A stretch of 64,000 nt of DNA from Phaeoceros laevis. Taxonomy: Eukaryota > Anthocerotophyta > Anthocerotopsida > Notothyladales. The translations under genes were made by a program, and so were the position numbers. Below, in pieces: positions 48,755 to 57,710 of the stretch. How positions within the stretch are numbered: the first letter of the stretch is position 1; each line of letters opens with the position of its first letter. Below the pieces are notes generated by a model. That model was not told where the DNA came from and ran no database searches. It saw only the letters and a list, made by a program, of their open reading frames with translations. The stretch lies in the NCBI GenBank assembly GCA_049999765.1, contig JBNGIQ010009298.1:62001-126000 (forward strand). The letters run 5' to 3'.

Positions 48755-51358
48755 TTACTCTGGAAAAAGATTGAAGACTTCTGAAGGCATGTCGGCCACA
48801 TTATCGAAGTCTTTCAGAATGGAGCTTGTTATGCTGTTCGGAGGACAACCCATTGCCTGCATTTCTCTGTACAGTCTTCGTGCTTCTGCATACCTGCCAG
48901 CATTTCCCAAACCCTCTATAAGGGTGTTATAGGTGACCACATCTGGAACGCAGCCGTCTTCTCTCATCAGTTTGATGAGGCCTTGCGCTTTGTCAATCAT
49001 GCCTGCCCGGCACAGACCAGCGGACAGCGTGTTATACGTGAGTAAATCTGCAGTGAAGTTGTTCCCTCTCATAGACTGGTACAGAGACCAGGCTTCGTGT
49101 ATCCTGTCAGCATAGCATAGACCGTTGATCAACGTAGAGTAGGTAACGACATCTGGCACGAGACCAGCTCCATTCATTTCCCTAAGAAGCCTTAGAGCAT
49201 CGTCCATATGGTCCACCTTCCGAAGTGCATTCATCATGGAGCTGTAGGAAACCACGTCCAGGGGAAGGCCACTCTCCTTCAGCTCCTTGAACAGCCTCCA
49301 TGCATCATCTATACGTTTCATTCTTCCGAATCCGTCAATAATGACGTTGTATGTCATGACAGTTGGTTCGCAACCATTCGACTTCATTTCCTGGAACACC
49401 TCGTGTGCTCTGTCGAGATCACCAGCCTTCGCCAACTTGTTTACAAGCGCTGCGTAGACGAACACGTCGGGCACTCCGCCTCTGGCCTTCATTTCCTCAT
49501 AATACCCATACGCTTCATCAGCATTGCCCCTGGTACCTATACTAGAAATGATGGCACTGTATGTAAATGCGTCTGGAGTGAAGTCCTTCCTCTTCATCTC
49601 CCCGAGAAGCCTGTAAGCCTCAGTCAGGTCCCCGACTTTACCAAGCCCGTTGATGAGACAATTGTACGTAATCACGTCCGGTGCACATCCCTGTTGCTTC
49701 ATCCCTGCAAACACCTGCAAAGCCTTCTTCACCTGCCCAGCTCTGCTCAATCCATGGATGAGTGCGTTGTACGTCACAGTGTCTGGAGCACAGCCGGTCT
49801 TCCACATCTCCTGAAACAGGAGCAGGGCCTTGTCAACTCGGTCTTCCTTGCCCAGCCCATCGATAAGGGTGTTGTAAGTGACCGTGTTGGGAGAACACCC
49901 TTTCCTCTTCATGTCCTCAAACATTTCCATGGCCAGATCTATTTTGCCGGCCTTTACCAGAGCACCTGCGGTTATGTTGTACGTGATCTGGTTCTGGGCA
50001 CATCCGGCCTTCTCCATGTCCTGGAACAGCTTACAGGCTTCCTCTAACTTGCCTGCCTTGGAAAAGCCAGTGATGAGCACGTTATAGGTGAAGACGTTGG
50101 GAACATGGGAGCCCTTTCTCATCTCCTGGAACATCTCGAAGGCGGTGTCCATCTTGCCGGCCTTGGACAATGCATCCAGGAAGATGGTGTAAGTGACAGC
50201 ATCGGGGACGAAATCCTTCTGCCTCGCCTGTTCCATGTGCGCGAACGCGGCTTCTAGACTTGCAAATTTACAGAGGCCATGGATGTAGGAGTTGTGGGTT
50301 ACCGTGTTGGGGGCACACTTAGCCTGCTCCATCTGGTCAAACAGGCGCTCGGCGTCGGTCATGCGACCGGCCTTGCCGAACCCTGCCATGAGGATGTTAT
50401 AGGTCACCACGCTGGGCTCGGTGCCCTCGCTCCTCATCTGCTCAACCAGCTCCAACGCCGTGTCCATCTCCCCGGCCTTGCCGCACCCGTCGATCACCAT
50501 GTTGTAGGTGACCACATTGGGCTGCAGCCCGGCCGCCTTCATGTCCGTCAACAGCTGCAGCGCCTCGCTCACCCTGTTGGCCCTGCAGTAGGCGTAGGCC
50601 AGGCCGGTGTAGGTGGCCACGTTGGGAGGGCACGCCCTACCCTGCATCTCCTTGAAGTAGAACACCGCCTCGTCCACAGCCCCGGCCTTGGCGCAGCAGT
50701 CGATGAGGCCATTGTAGGTCACGGTGTCCGGCTGGCACCCTGCAGCCAGCAACCTGTCGTACACCGGCCGCGCTGCCTGCGGATACTTGCATTTCCCCAG
50801 CAGATCGATCACCAGGTTGTAGTGCACCACCGTCGGCTGGTACCCCATGCCCTGCATTCTCTCCAATGCTACCACAGCGCCCTTCCCGTCCTTGGCCCGC
50901 CCGTGCCCGCTCAACACAGCGGTCACCGTGGTTCCCGAGACCTCGCAACCCTGCGCTTGCATCTCCTCCACCACCTTCCACATCCCCTGCAGGTCCCCGA
51001 CCCCGCCGTGCTTCTGCACCATTGCCGTGTAGGTGTAGAAGTTGTGCTTGAACCCGGGCTGCCTCCCCGCCCAGTCGAAGAAGCGCCGCGCCAGCTGCAG
51101 GTCCCCCTGGCTCCGCAGCACCTCACACACATGGTACGGGGTGAGCGGGAACCCCAGCTGCGCCAGTGCCGCCTCGGTGCCATCATCCCAAACCCCGCGT
51201 TCCAAAATGTCCAGTATTCCCCGCAACGGCTCCTCCCCCTGCCCTGGCCCTTGCCCTTGCCATTGCTGCTGCTGCACAGTGCTGCCCCCGGATGCAACCG
51301 CCGCTCTCACCCCGCCGTAGCTTCGCACCCGCCACCCCCAGCCGCACCTGGCTGCCAT
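48755..51358 (-). CDS. P-class pentatricopeptide repeat protein, about 20 repeats
   Basis: Intronless, 867 residues. The N-terminal ~95 residues hold a basic, Gln/Gly-rich presequence, then FFDWAGRQPGFKHN, the usual entry to P-class arrays. From about residue 100 to 850 it is a continuous array of 35-residue PPRs of the form VVTYN-(x)-LIDGLGKAG...A-(x)-LF-(x)-EM. There is no E, DYW, SMR or LAGLIDADG tail. P-class proteins bind organellar RNA for stabilisation, splicing or translation. Residues 5 and 35 of each repeat are mostly N with D, N or S, so an RNA target could be predicted from the code. Organelle is undecided between plastid and mitochondrion. DNA of the 5' third is clearly more GC-rich than the 3' part, giving long antisense frames that are not genes. 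Confidence 0.93.
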   Translation of the reverse strand: MAARCGWGWRVRSYGGVRAAVASGGSTVQQQQWQGQGPGQGEEPLRGILDILERGVWDDGTEAALAQLGFPLTPYHVCEVLRSQGDLQLARRFFDWAGRQPGFKHNFYTYTAMVQKHGGVGDLQGMWKVVEEMQAQGCEVSGTTVTAVLSGHGRAKDGKGAVVALERMQGMGYQPTVVHYNLVIDLLGKCKYPQAARPVYDRLLAAGCQPDTVTYNGLIDCCAKAGAVDEAVFYFKEMQGRACPPNVATYTGLAYAYCRANRVSEALQLLTDMKAAGLQPNVVTYNMVIDGCGKAGEMDTALELVEQMRSEGTEPSVVTYNILMAGFGKAGRMTDAERLFDQMEQAKCAPNTVTHNSYIHGLCKFASLEAAFAHMEQARQKDFVPDAVTYTIFLDALSKAGKMDTAFEMFQEMRKGSHVPNVFTYNVLITGFSKAGKLEEACKLFQDMEKAGCAQNQITYNITAGALVKAGKIDLAMEMFEDMKRKGCSPNTVTYNTLIDGLGKEDRVDKALLLFQEMWKTGCAPDTVTYNALIHGLSRAGQVKKALQVFAGMKQQGCAPDVITYNCLINGLGKVGDLTEAYRLLGEMKRKDFTPDAFTYSAIISSIGTRGNADEAYGYYEEMKARGGVPDVFVYAALVNKLAKAGDLDRAHEVFQEMKSNGCEPTVMTYNVIIDGFGRMKRIDDAWRLFKELKESGLPLDVVSYSSMMNALRKVDHMDDALRLLREMNGAGLVPDVVTYSTLINGLCYADRIHEAWSLYQSMRGNNFTADLLTYNTLSAGLCRAGMIDKAQGLIKLMREDGCVPDVVTYNTLIEGLGNAGRYAEARRLYREMQAMGCPPNSITSSILKDFDNVADMPSEVFNLFPE

Positions 51359-53059
51359 AGCCAGCTCCGAGCTCCCATTCCGGCCCGCCGGTGCCCCTCC
51401 TCCCCGCAGCCCTGCATCATCCAGCAGACTTCAGCAAATCGCCACACACAGACAAGGAAGCAAAAGCAAAGCAGCGCAACACCAGTGTCTCATCCACCTG
51501 GACTGCTCGGGGACGAGGCCCCCCGCAGCGCGACCTCCATCTGGTCTAGAAACTTCGCGGGAGCCTCCGAGACATCTACTAATGCTGCAGCCACTGCCGC
51601 TGTCGGAAGGGGCAGCCCGCCACGCAGCCCTGGGAGGAGCCACAGCTCGATAGCCACCTCCACACATCACCGTGTCTGCGGCGCCGGAAAGGCAGGCGCT
51701 CCAATCCACTCGCCGCTTTCTCTCCACCACACGGATAGCCTGCGGGATACAGTATGTCAATCGCCTGACTTATCTCGCTCGCAAGCTAATAATAACCAGT
51801 TATCCACTTTCTCACGTCATACAGTATTTCCGTGTCTTCTCCAGCAGGAAGCTACGGCGCAGCCTCCTGGTCGAAGTGACGTCGACAACTGATACCTCTC
51901 AATCAGGATTAGGGCGGGAAATCTGCGGATAGGCACCCGTCCGCTTGTTCGCACTATGTGACGCCAACTGGATACACCTAGATGCCATTGTACGGCACCT
52001 GTCATGTTGCCAATCGAGCCCTGTCACCGCGAGCAACACCGCGAGCAACAGAGATGCGTCTCCGCGTGCTGAGCTGGTGAGGTCCGCGTGCTGAGCTGGT
52101 AAGGTGCGACAATATGGGACATGTGAATCCTGTGCTTTGGAGAAAGACAGTTGGGAGACGAAGGAAGGAGCCGAGGAAACCCTACCAGGTGGCGCCACTG
52201 GCCTACCACATGGCGATTGCTCGTGGAGCTTCTAGCGAAATATCATGTAAGTGTTTATATCATATATTACTGTACCGGTGCATCGTGTCAGAACGGATGA
52301 AGCTTCTCGGCCGCGGGGCCCGCATTTGCTACAGAAAGGGGCCCGCCAGACAGCGCGTCTAGCGCGTCCGAAATCGCCACGTGTACAAGCTGGAGCCTTC
52401 CTGGCTCGGAGCCTTCCTGGCTCGGAAAGGCCCTTGCTGTTTTCTGTTTCGAAGAGTCACGTTCTAATTTGCAGGATTTGATCCTACCCGCGGCCGCGCA
52501 TAGGCGAGGAGGTGGGGCCCATTCCGTATCCGCGTCTAGACGTATAAATGCCGGGGCTGTCCCAACAGGGGTCAACAGATTGCCAGTTTTGGTCCAAGCC
52601 TGAAAGACAGAGCAGCAACAGCAGGCAGCGGACATTGCAGCGCACACAACAGGTTCGCTTGTTGGAAGTTCGCGCAGGCGGGCAAGAACACACATTCTCA
52701 ATCCGAGCTGAAAAAGCAAAGGCCTTCGAAGAAGCACGCACATTTCTCTGAGAAAGTACAAGGAAAGAGCAAGGCTTCAGGAAGCTTCCTGGTGTCTGAG
52801 TTACCTCTTCCGGCATTGAGGAGGCAGCAGAAAAATTCCTTGCACAGCACGCACCAGCGAGGTATAAAAGGGAGAGCTTGCCTGTTTCAAAAGCTTTTGA
52901 AATTTCTGGAGCAGCCGCGGAGGCAGAAGAGCAGAGCTGGGGAGGACAAGTCATCCAAGAGGAAGTAGCAACACCAGAGGAGGAAGAAGAAGGTGCAACA
53001 GCAGCAGCAGCATTAGGGGGAAGAAGAGGAGTAATCTGAAGGAGGAGGGGGAGCCGGGG
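51359..53059. other. Intergenic, AP2/ERF promoter region
   Basis: 1.7 kb between the PPR start (-) and the AP2/ERF start (+). It has direct duplications (GAGCCTTCCTGGCTCG at about 52391-52423; GTCCGCGTGCTGAGCTGGT near 52065-52100). Two TATA-like elements lie at 52543 and 52863. A 67-codon frame at 52548-52751 has no recognisable domain and may be part of the leader. Confidence 0.55.
52863..52869 (+). promoter_or_regulatory. TATA box of the AP2/ERF gene
   Basis: TATAAAA within GAGGTATAAAAGGGAGAG, 197 bp upstream of the ATG at 53060, consistent with a leader of about 165 nt. A second candidate (TATAAAT) lies at 52543-52549. Confidence 0.6.
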
Positions 53060-54340
53060 ATGGTAGATAAGAGGAGCGGGAGCCTGCACGGGAGCAGGAG
53101 GGGAGCAGCGCTGATGCTAGGGCCAAAGTCGCCAGCTTCTCCCAAGCTCCAGCAGCAGCAAAGGCAGTATCGGGGAGTGCGCATGCGTACTTGGGGCAAG
53201 TGGGTGAGCGAGATCAGGGAGCCGCACAAGCGCAACCGCATCTGGCTGGGATCATTTGACACCGCGGAGGAGGCTGCCAGGGCCTACGATGCCGCAGTGT
53301 ACAGGCTCCGGGGGGACGCAGCAGTGCTCAATTTCCCGGAGGAGTGGTGCAACAAGAAGCTGCCGTCCGCCCCGGGGTCCTTCTCCATCAAGGCCATTCA
53401 GCGGGCGGCAGCGCAGGCAGCAGCGGCTGTGGCGGACAGGCAGCGGCACAAGCTGCTCCAGGATGAGGAGAGGGAGCGGGAGAGCAGGCTGGAGGCCAGC
53501 TCAGAGGAGAAGCCCTCGGCGCTCAAGATAAGGCTGGCGGCCCTGACGGACAGGCTGATGCTCCAGAACAATTGCAGCACCACAGCCCGCAAGACCGAGG
53601 ATGTGTCCACCTTTGAGGAGGAGGAGAAGAAAGATGTGAAGCCGCTTCTCCGCACGCCAAAGCTCGAGGACCTGCCGGAGGAGTTGGACCTGGCGGAGGA
53701 GTTGGACTGCATAGACGAAGAAGACGAGGAGGAGGGAAGCGGGTACAGCAGCTTCGACCTCACCGCAGCTTGGCGGAAGTGGGACGCGCAAGTGGTGCCT
53801 GACATGGACAGCATTCCGCCCTGCTCCTCGGAAACCTCTTGGCACTCTGAGTCACAACAACAAGAGCAGGCACAACAACAAGAGCAACAACAACAACAAC
53901 AAGAGCAACTAGAGTTGCAAGAAGAGGAACAACACATGGATCAAGAAGAAGCCGCCGAGAGCAGCTTCCCCGAGGATCTGTCGTGGCAAGACAGCCAGAG
54001 TTCCTCATGGCCGCAGAGCAGTGCGAACAACAAGTTCCTGCACCAGCAGCAGCAACAAGAATTCATCATGGAGCAGTCGGATGCCGACTCGCATCCTAGG
54101 GATTTCCTTTCCTCCTCGCCTGTGCAAGGCTTTTCGCCTCCCTTCACCCCTCCCCACTCCATCCTCGAGTCGGCTGCGGTGCAGGGCCAGGCAGGAGCAG
54201 CGGACAGCTTCGAGGAGCTGCACTCCATCCTGGAGTGTCCCGACCTGCTCATGGAGGACATGGCTCATGCCAAGGTTCTCCTGCCTCCTCTCGATGCCTG
54301 CAAATTGGAAGGCGACGAGTTCAACTTCTGCTGGAGCTAG
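53060..54340 (+). CDS. AP2/ERF transcription factor, DREB-like
   Basis: Intronless, 426 residues. One AP2 domain (about residues 37-95) reads [68 protein letters not shown] with [10 protein letters not shown] is typical of DREB-type members, which bind GCC/DRE-like elements. The rest is a long disordered region: Ala-rich helix, acidic EEEEKKD and [20 protein letters not shown] clusters, and Gln-rich runs (about residues 270-300), likely an activation domain. The C-terminus ([16 protein letters not shown]) looks like a short conserved motif. It probably regulates stress or developmental genes. The exact DREB subgroup is not assigned. Confidence 0.92.
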   Translation: MVDKRSGSLHGSRRGAALMLGPKSPASPKLQQQQRQYRGVRMRTWGKWVSEIREPHKRNRIWLGSFDTAEEAARAYDAAVYRLRGDAAVLNFPEEWCNKKLPSAPGSFSIKAIQRAAAQAAAAVADRQRHKLLQDEERERESRLEASSEEKPSALKIRLAALTDRLMLQNNCSTTARKTEDVSTFEEEEKKDVKPLLRTPKLEDLPEELDLAEELDCIDEEDEEEGSGYSSFDLTAAWRKWDAQVVPDMDSIPPCSSETSWHSESQQQEQAQQQEQQQQQQEQLELQEEEQHMDQEEAAESSFPEDLSWQDSQSSSWPQSSANNKFLHQQQQQEFIMEQSDADSHPRDFLSSSPVQGFSPPFTPPHSILESAAVQGQAGAADSFEELHSILECPDLLMEDMAHAKVLLPPLDACKLEGDEFNFCWS

Positions 54341-54893
54341 GGCTCGACTCCTATGCAAACAACACAACCTGCATCACCAATTTTGACACCCCTACAATAC
54401 AATTTTTCAGGAGAATTAGAGAGAGCAACATGTACCCTATTAGAAAAGAAGAAAACTAGACTAGAGTAGAAGCCGTGGCTGGGAGCTTTTGAGACAAAGC
54501 TCCCATATGTAACAAAAATAGTAGGCTAAAAACTTCCCTTTACAAAAGAAACTTTATGCAACTTATAACTTCAAGTTATAAGTTACATCCGCATTGGGAT
54601 AAAATTGGGATAAAAGCTGAGTATAATAATTCTCAAATGGATATCAAGGCAAAGAATCACCAAAGGTACTAAGCTCGACTTTGGTTGTCTGAAGGCAAAA
54701 TTAACCAAGTCTATTTCATGTGGAGACTAGTAGACTACCTATCCATCTATCTAACGTACCAGGCAGAGAAATGCTCTAGAGAGATGTGTTTAAGAACTTT
54801 CAAACACAGAAACAAAATTCTCGTCCTCAATTCTCGTCCTCAAGCTCAAGACTTGTCGTCGGCTCCTTTGTCCTTGTCCTCCTTGCCTTTGTC
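54341..54893. other. Intergenic, convergent gene ends
   Basis: AT-rich spacer between the AP2/ERF gene (+) and secreted protein B (-). There is an ACTTATAACTTCAAGTTATAAGT palindrome core near 54565-54590 (arms ACTTATAACT / AGTTATAAGT). No gene. Confidence 0.55.
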
Positions 54894-55469
54894 CTAGTTT
54901 TCCTTGCCCTTGTGCTTGTGTTCATACTTGTGCTTGTGTGCATACTTGTGCTTGTGTGCGTGATGCTTCGGCCCCATGGGCTTGTAATGCTTGTGCTTGT
55001 GTTTGTAATGCTTCGGTTCCTTCGGCTCCTTCGGCTCCTCCGGCTCCTCCGGCTCCTTCGGCTCCTCCGGCTCCTTCGGCTCCTTAGGCTCCTCCGGCTC
55101 CTTCGGCTCCTTCGGCTCCTTCGGCTCCTCCGGCTCCTTCGGCTTCGGCTGATAATAAGGCGTGGGCTTGTACACGGGCTCGGGAGTCTTGGGTGGATGG
55201 TGCGGGAAGAAATGCTTGGCAGCGTCAGTGTTCGATGAGGCTCCCTCTTCCAGCAGCAATTTGGATTCCCTCCCGCGCAGTTCATTGGAGTCACGATCAT
55301 GAGATGGGTCGAGCAGGTCCAGGTCCGCTGGGGAAGTCTCTGTAGCACTTTGCGGGCCTCCTCTTCCTCCTGTTCCCCATGCCGTTGCAGCTGCTAGTAG
55401 CAGACACGACAGGCACAGCAAACACACCACCCAGCGCTGCCACCAGAAGAGGGACGGTAGCGCACCCAT
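54894..55469 (-). CDS. Secreted Lys/His/Pro-rich protein, family member B
   Basis: Intronless, 191 residues from the Met of MGALPSLFWWQRWVVC; an in-frame Met at 55571 would add 34 residues encoded partly by a simple repeat and is less likely. The signal peptide spans about residues 1-31. AAKHFFPHHPPKTPEPVYKP repeats the KHFFPH block of member A. Then a PKEPEEPKEPKEPEEP repeat region runs for about 50 residues, and a KHKHKHYKPMGPKHHAHKHK tail ends in GKEN. The composition recalls proline-rich wall proteins and histidine-rich metal binders; no family I know matches throughout. The repeat DNA is (GGCTCCTTC)n-like on the plus strand and probably length-variable. A TATAA on the same strand (55548-55544) lies 75-79 bp upstream. 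Confidence 0.78.
   Translation of the reverse strand: MGALPSLFWWQRWVVCLLCLSCLLLAAATAWGTGGRGGPQSATETSPADLDLLDPSHDRDSNELRGRESKLLLEEGASSNTDAAKHFFPHHPPKTPEPVYKPTPYYQPKPKEPEEPKEPKEPKEPEEPKEPKEPEEPKEPEEPEEPKEPKEPKHYKHKHKHYKPMGPKHHAHKHKYAHKHKYEHKHKGKEN
55010..55152 (-). repeat. 9-bp coding microsatellite (Lys-Glu-Pro / Glu-Glu-Pro)
   Basis: About 15 units of GGCTCCTTC or GGCTCCTCC (plus strand) encode the E-P-K and E-P-E triplets of secreted protein B. Units are nearly identical, so length polymorphism is expected. Confidence 0.85.
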
Positions 55470-56156
55470 CCTTGACTGTCTGCTGAATGCTGCTGAATGC
55501 TGCTGAATGCTGCTGAATGCCTTTCGGTCTGGCTGGTCGATGGTTATAAGAGCCAAGGGGAGCAGACGCATGTAACATCTTCAGGCTGTATCTGTCTCTG
55601 CATGCCAGGCATGCCTGAAGGCTGTAACCTAGATAATACCTGAAGCAGCAGCGACATGCGGGTGCAGCCTGCCTCCGTGCCTGCCTCCATCGAAGTGTGC
55701 ACGCCGTGTTCCGTCCATTCAGAATGAACCTTTCCCATTGAAACTGGTGCATTGCCACACACCACATTCTTCCATTACTGAACCTGGCCCACAGAGTGCT
55801 CTACCATTCCTTCCATGGGTTCTCGAAAATTCAGGACACTGAGCACACATTTCGCACTCCCGGGACTTTCCACCGTCCAGTCCTCTGGAAGCAGTGAATG
55901 ATGGGTGCGGCTGGATGGTACGATGTGAGCTTGACGCTTTTGTTCCTGTCATAATCTCACCTCAAGAGCAACATGCCCTAACAGTCCGTTTCAGTCTGCA
56001 GCTAGTCTACTTGATGCAGATTTTGATGGAAACAGACGCCTAAATTTTCTGGGCCAGTTCAAACCAGTGAGCTTTTGCATTGCCACTATCTACATGATTC
56101 CTGCTGCGCTCGTTGTGCATGGGTACCTCGCAGGACCTAATGATGGCGTTTTTACG
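55470..56156. other. Intergenic with a short direct repeat
   Basis: Upstream of secreted protein B. A TGCTGCTGAA decamer-type unit is repeated four times (55483-55520). A TATAA on the minus strand is at 55548-55544. No other gene. Confidence 0.55.
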
Positions 56157-57547
56157 TCACAAGCCACTGGGCAAAGCCTTCAACAAGTCTGACAATTGGT
56201 TTGGTTCCTCCTCCACTGTTGGCCCATTATCGCCGTTCCTGTAGTAGGAAGCAACTGATTTCCCCTTTTCCAGGATTGCAGCAGGTACGGTGGCTAGAAG
56301 GCTGCCAGGTGCAACATAAAAGGGATGAGTCCCAAGACCTTCCTTAGTACTTGCAAGCAGCAACTTGGTTTTCACCTGTCCAGGGAGCTGACAGCCTTGG
56401 TCACCCTTTTTCGCATGAGGTCAAGAGCTGGTGGATCATTTCTTGTGGCCCTAAGGAGATAAGAATCCAGTTCTTCAATGGCCCTGTGAAATATAGGCAA
56501 CAGTAAAATAGCTGAGTGCAATGCCAGCATTATGACGTCCTGCTGGTTTGCATCAAATGGGAGGCACCTCAAGTCACAAGACAAACCTTAAACAACCGTC
56601 TATAGCTTCCACAGCGGTTTGACCATCTCCAGCGTCGGCAGCATACTGTGCCACCTGTCAGATGGCATTGGAAAACATTGAAATGGTGAGGAGAGGAATG
56701 TGCAGGAATTCCTGAAAACCTGCTCATAGCTTGAAGGAATGTTACTCACAGCTCGGATGTCTGTTCGAAGTGAAGATGCTGGTCCAGATCTTAATAGTGA
56801 TCTTGCTTCCTCATAATTGGGTTGTTCGGTGACAAGTTGATCCTCTATGTCGGAAAAGGTCCCAGTCAACCATAGAATCACCATTTACAACTCCAAAAAC
56901 CCATCCATAGGCATTTCTGAACAGAAAAGACAGATTGCTGCAGAGCATCGCTCACCAATTTCCTGAAGCTGCAGCTGGCTCAGCAGAATGGTTGGTAAGT
57001 AGGTCTCTAGAGGATCTAGCTTCTTTCTGCATCCATTGCCAGGATCAGCAGAAGATGTCATAGTGCAAACTTCGATTCATTTCTCACGTTGATGAGAATC
57101 CAACCAACCAAACACCATCCACTGGCACCCAAGTTTTATATGCAGCACCTCTTTATGTACTTGTCGAACAGTCCACCGGCCACAGCCTCTGCAAACAGGG
57201 ATTTGGAGTTACAATTCCGAGGTCATACGACTACCTGCCTTCCGCAGAATCCAAGGTTAAACCCTGTAGAGTTCCACCTGCTTAAAACGCTCACCAGGTT
57301 GAGAAAGGACAACCAGGGTGCATCCAAGGCCCAAGCAAAGTGCTTGACGCCTTCCCACCTCAGCTGCCTGGCCACACGAGTCCGCAGGCTCTCGACACGC
57401 CGCCAGCATTCCCGGCTGGCTCTGTGCCTGGCAACTTACACTACCCACCAACCTGAAGGAGCTTCGTTGTCGGCACTTATGGTGGTCAAGTACAGCCTTC
57501 AACGAGGTCTGTCTGGGAACAACCGGCCACGCCCTTACCAGCGCCAT
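56157..57547 (-). CDS. Conserved plant plastid protein, predicted thylakoid lumen (Tat-type signal)
   Basis: Seven exons, 57547-57278, 57186-57149, 57026-56956, 56844-56750, 56654-56587, 56483-56376 and 56301-56157, join in phase to 264 residues. Exon 1 encodes a Ser/Arg-rich transit peptide followed by GRRQALCLGLGCTLVVL, a twin-arginine plus hydrophobic stretch like a thylakoid-lumen signal. The mature part is helical: AVAGGLFDKYIKRKKLDPLE, TYLPTILLSQLQLQEIEDQL, EEARSLLRSGPASSLRTDIR, AVAQYAADAGDG, CLRAIEELDSYLLRATRNDP and SLDSLLATVPAAILEKGKSV. I recall close plastid homologues of unknown function in flowering plants (LLRxGPA-SLRxxIRAVAQYA, LEELDSLLLRASRND). A photosynthesis-related lumenal role is plausible but not shown. 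An in-frame Met at 57598 is an alternative start. Confidence 0.82.
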
Positions 57548-57710
57548 GACCACACCAGCTCCGCAGCAGTGCTGTACAGGCCTGATCTTGAGCTTCACTC
57601 GATGAGGATACTGCCTTTATCGACGACTTGGGTCACTACTTTTAAGTCTGGAAGTGTAGAAGATTTGACTTGCTTGTGGCTTGCAGCTCGACAAAGCGCT
57701 GACTGCCTGT

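Noticed and set aside
49208-50047. 279-codon plus-strand open frame
   Set aside because: Another antisense shadow of the PPR array.
50279-51892. 537-codon plus-strand open frame opposite the P-class PPR gene
   Set aside because: Antisense shadow caused by the GC-rich 5' third of the PPR gene; the PPR motifs are on the minus strand.
52548-52751. 67-codon frame after a TATAAAT element
   Set aside because: No domain or paralogue seen, and it lies in the AP2/ERF leader region; at most an upstream open frame.
54786-55238. Leu/Arg-rich plus-strand frame (RLLRLLRLL repeats)
   Set aside because: It is the complement of the Lys-Glu-Pro repeat of secreted protein B, which has a signal peptide and paralogues in the opposite orientation.
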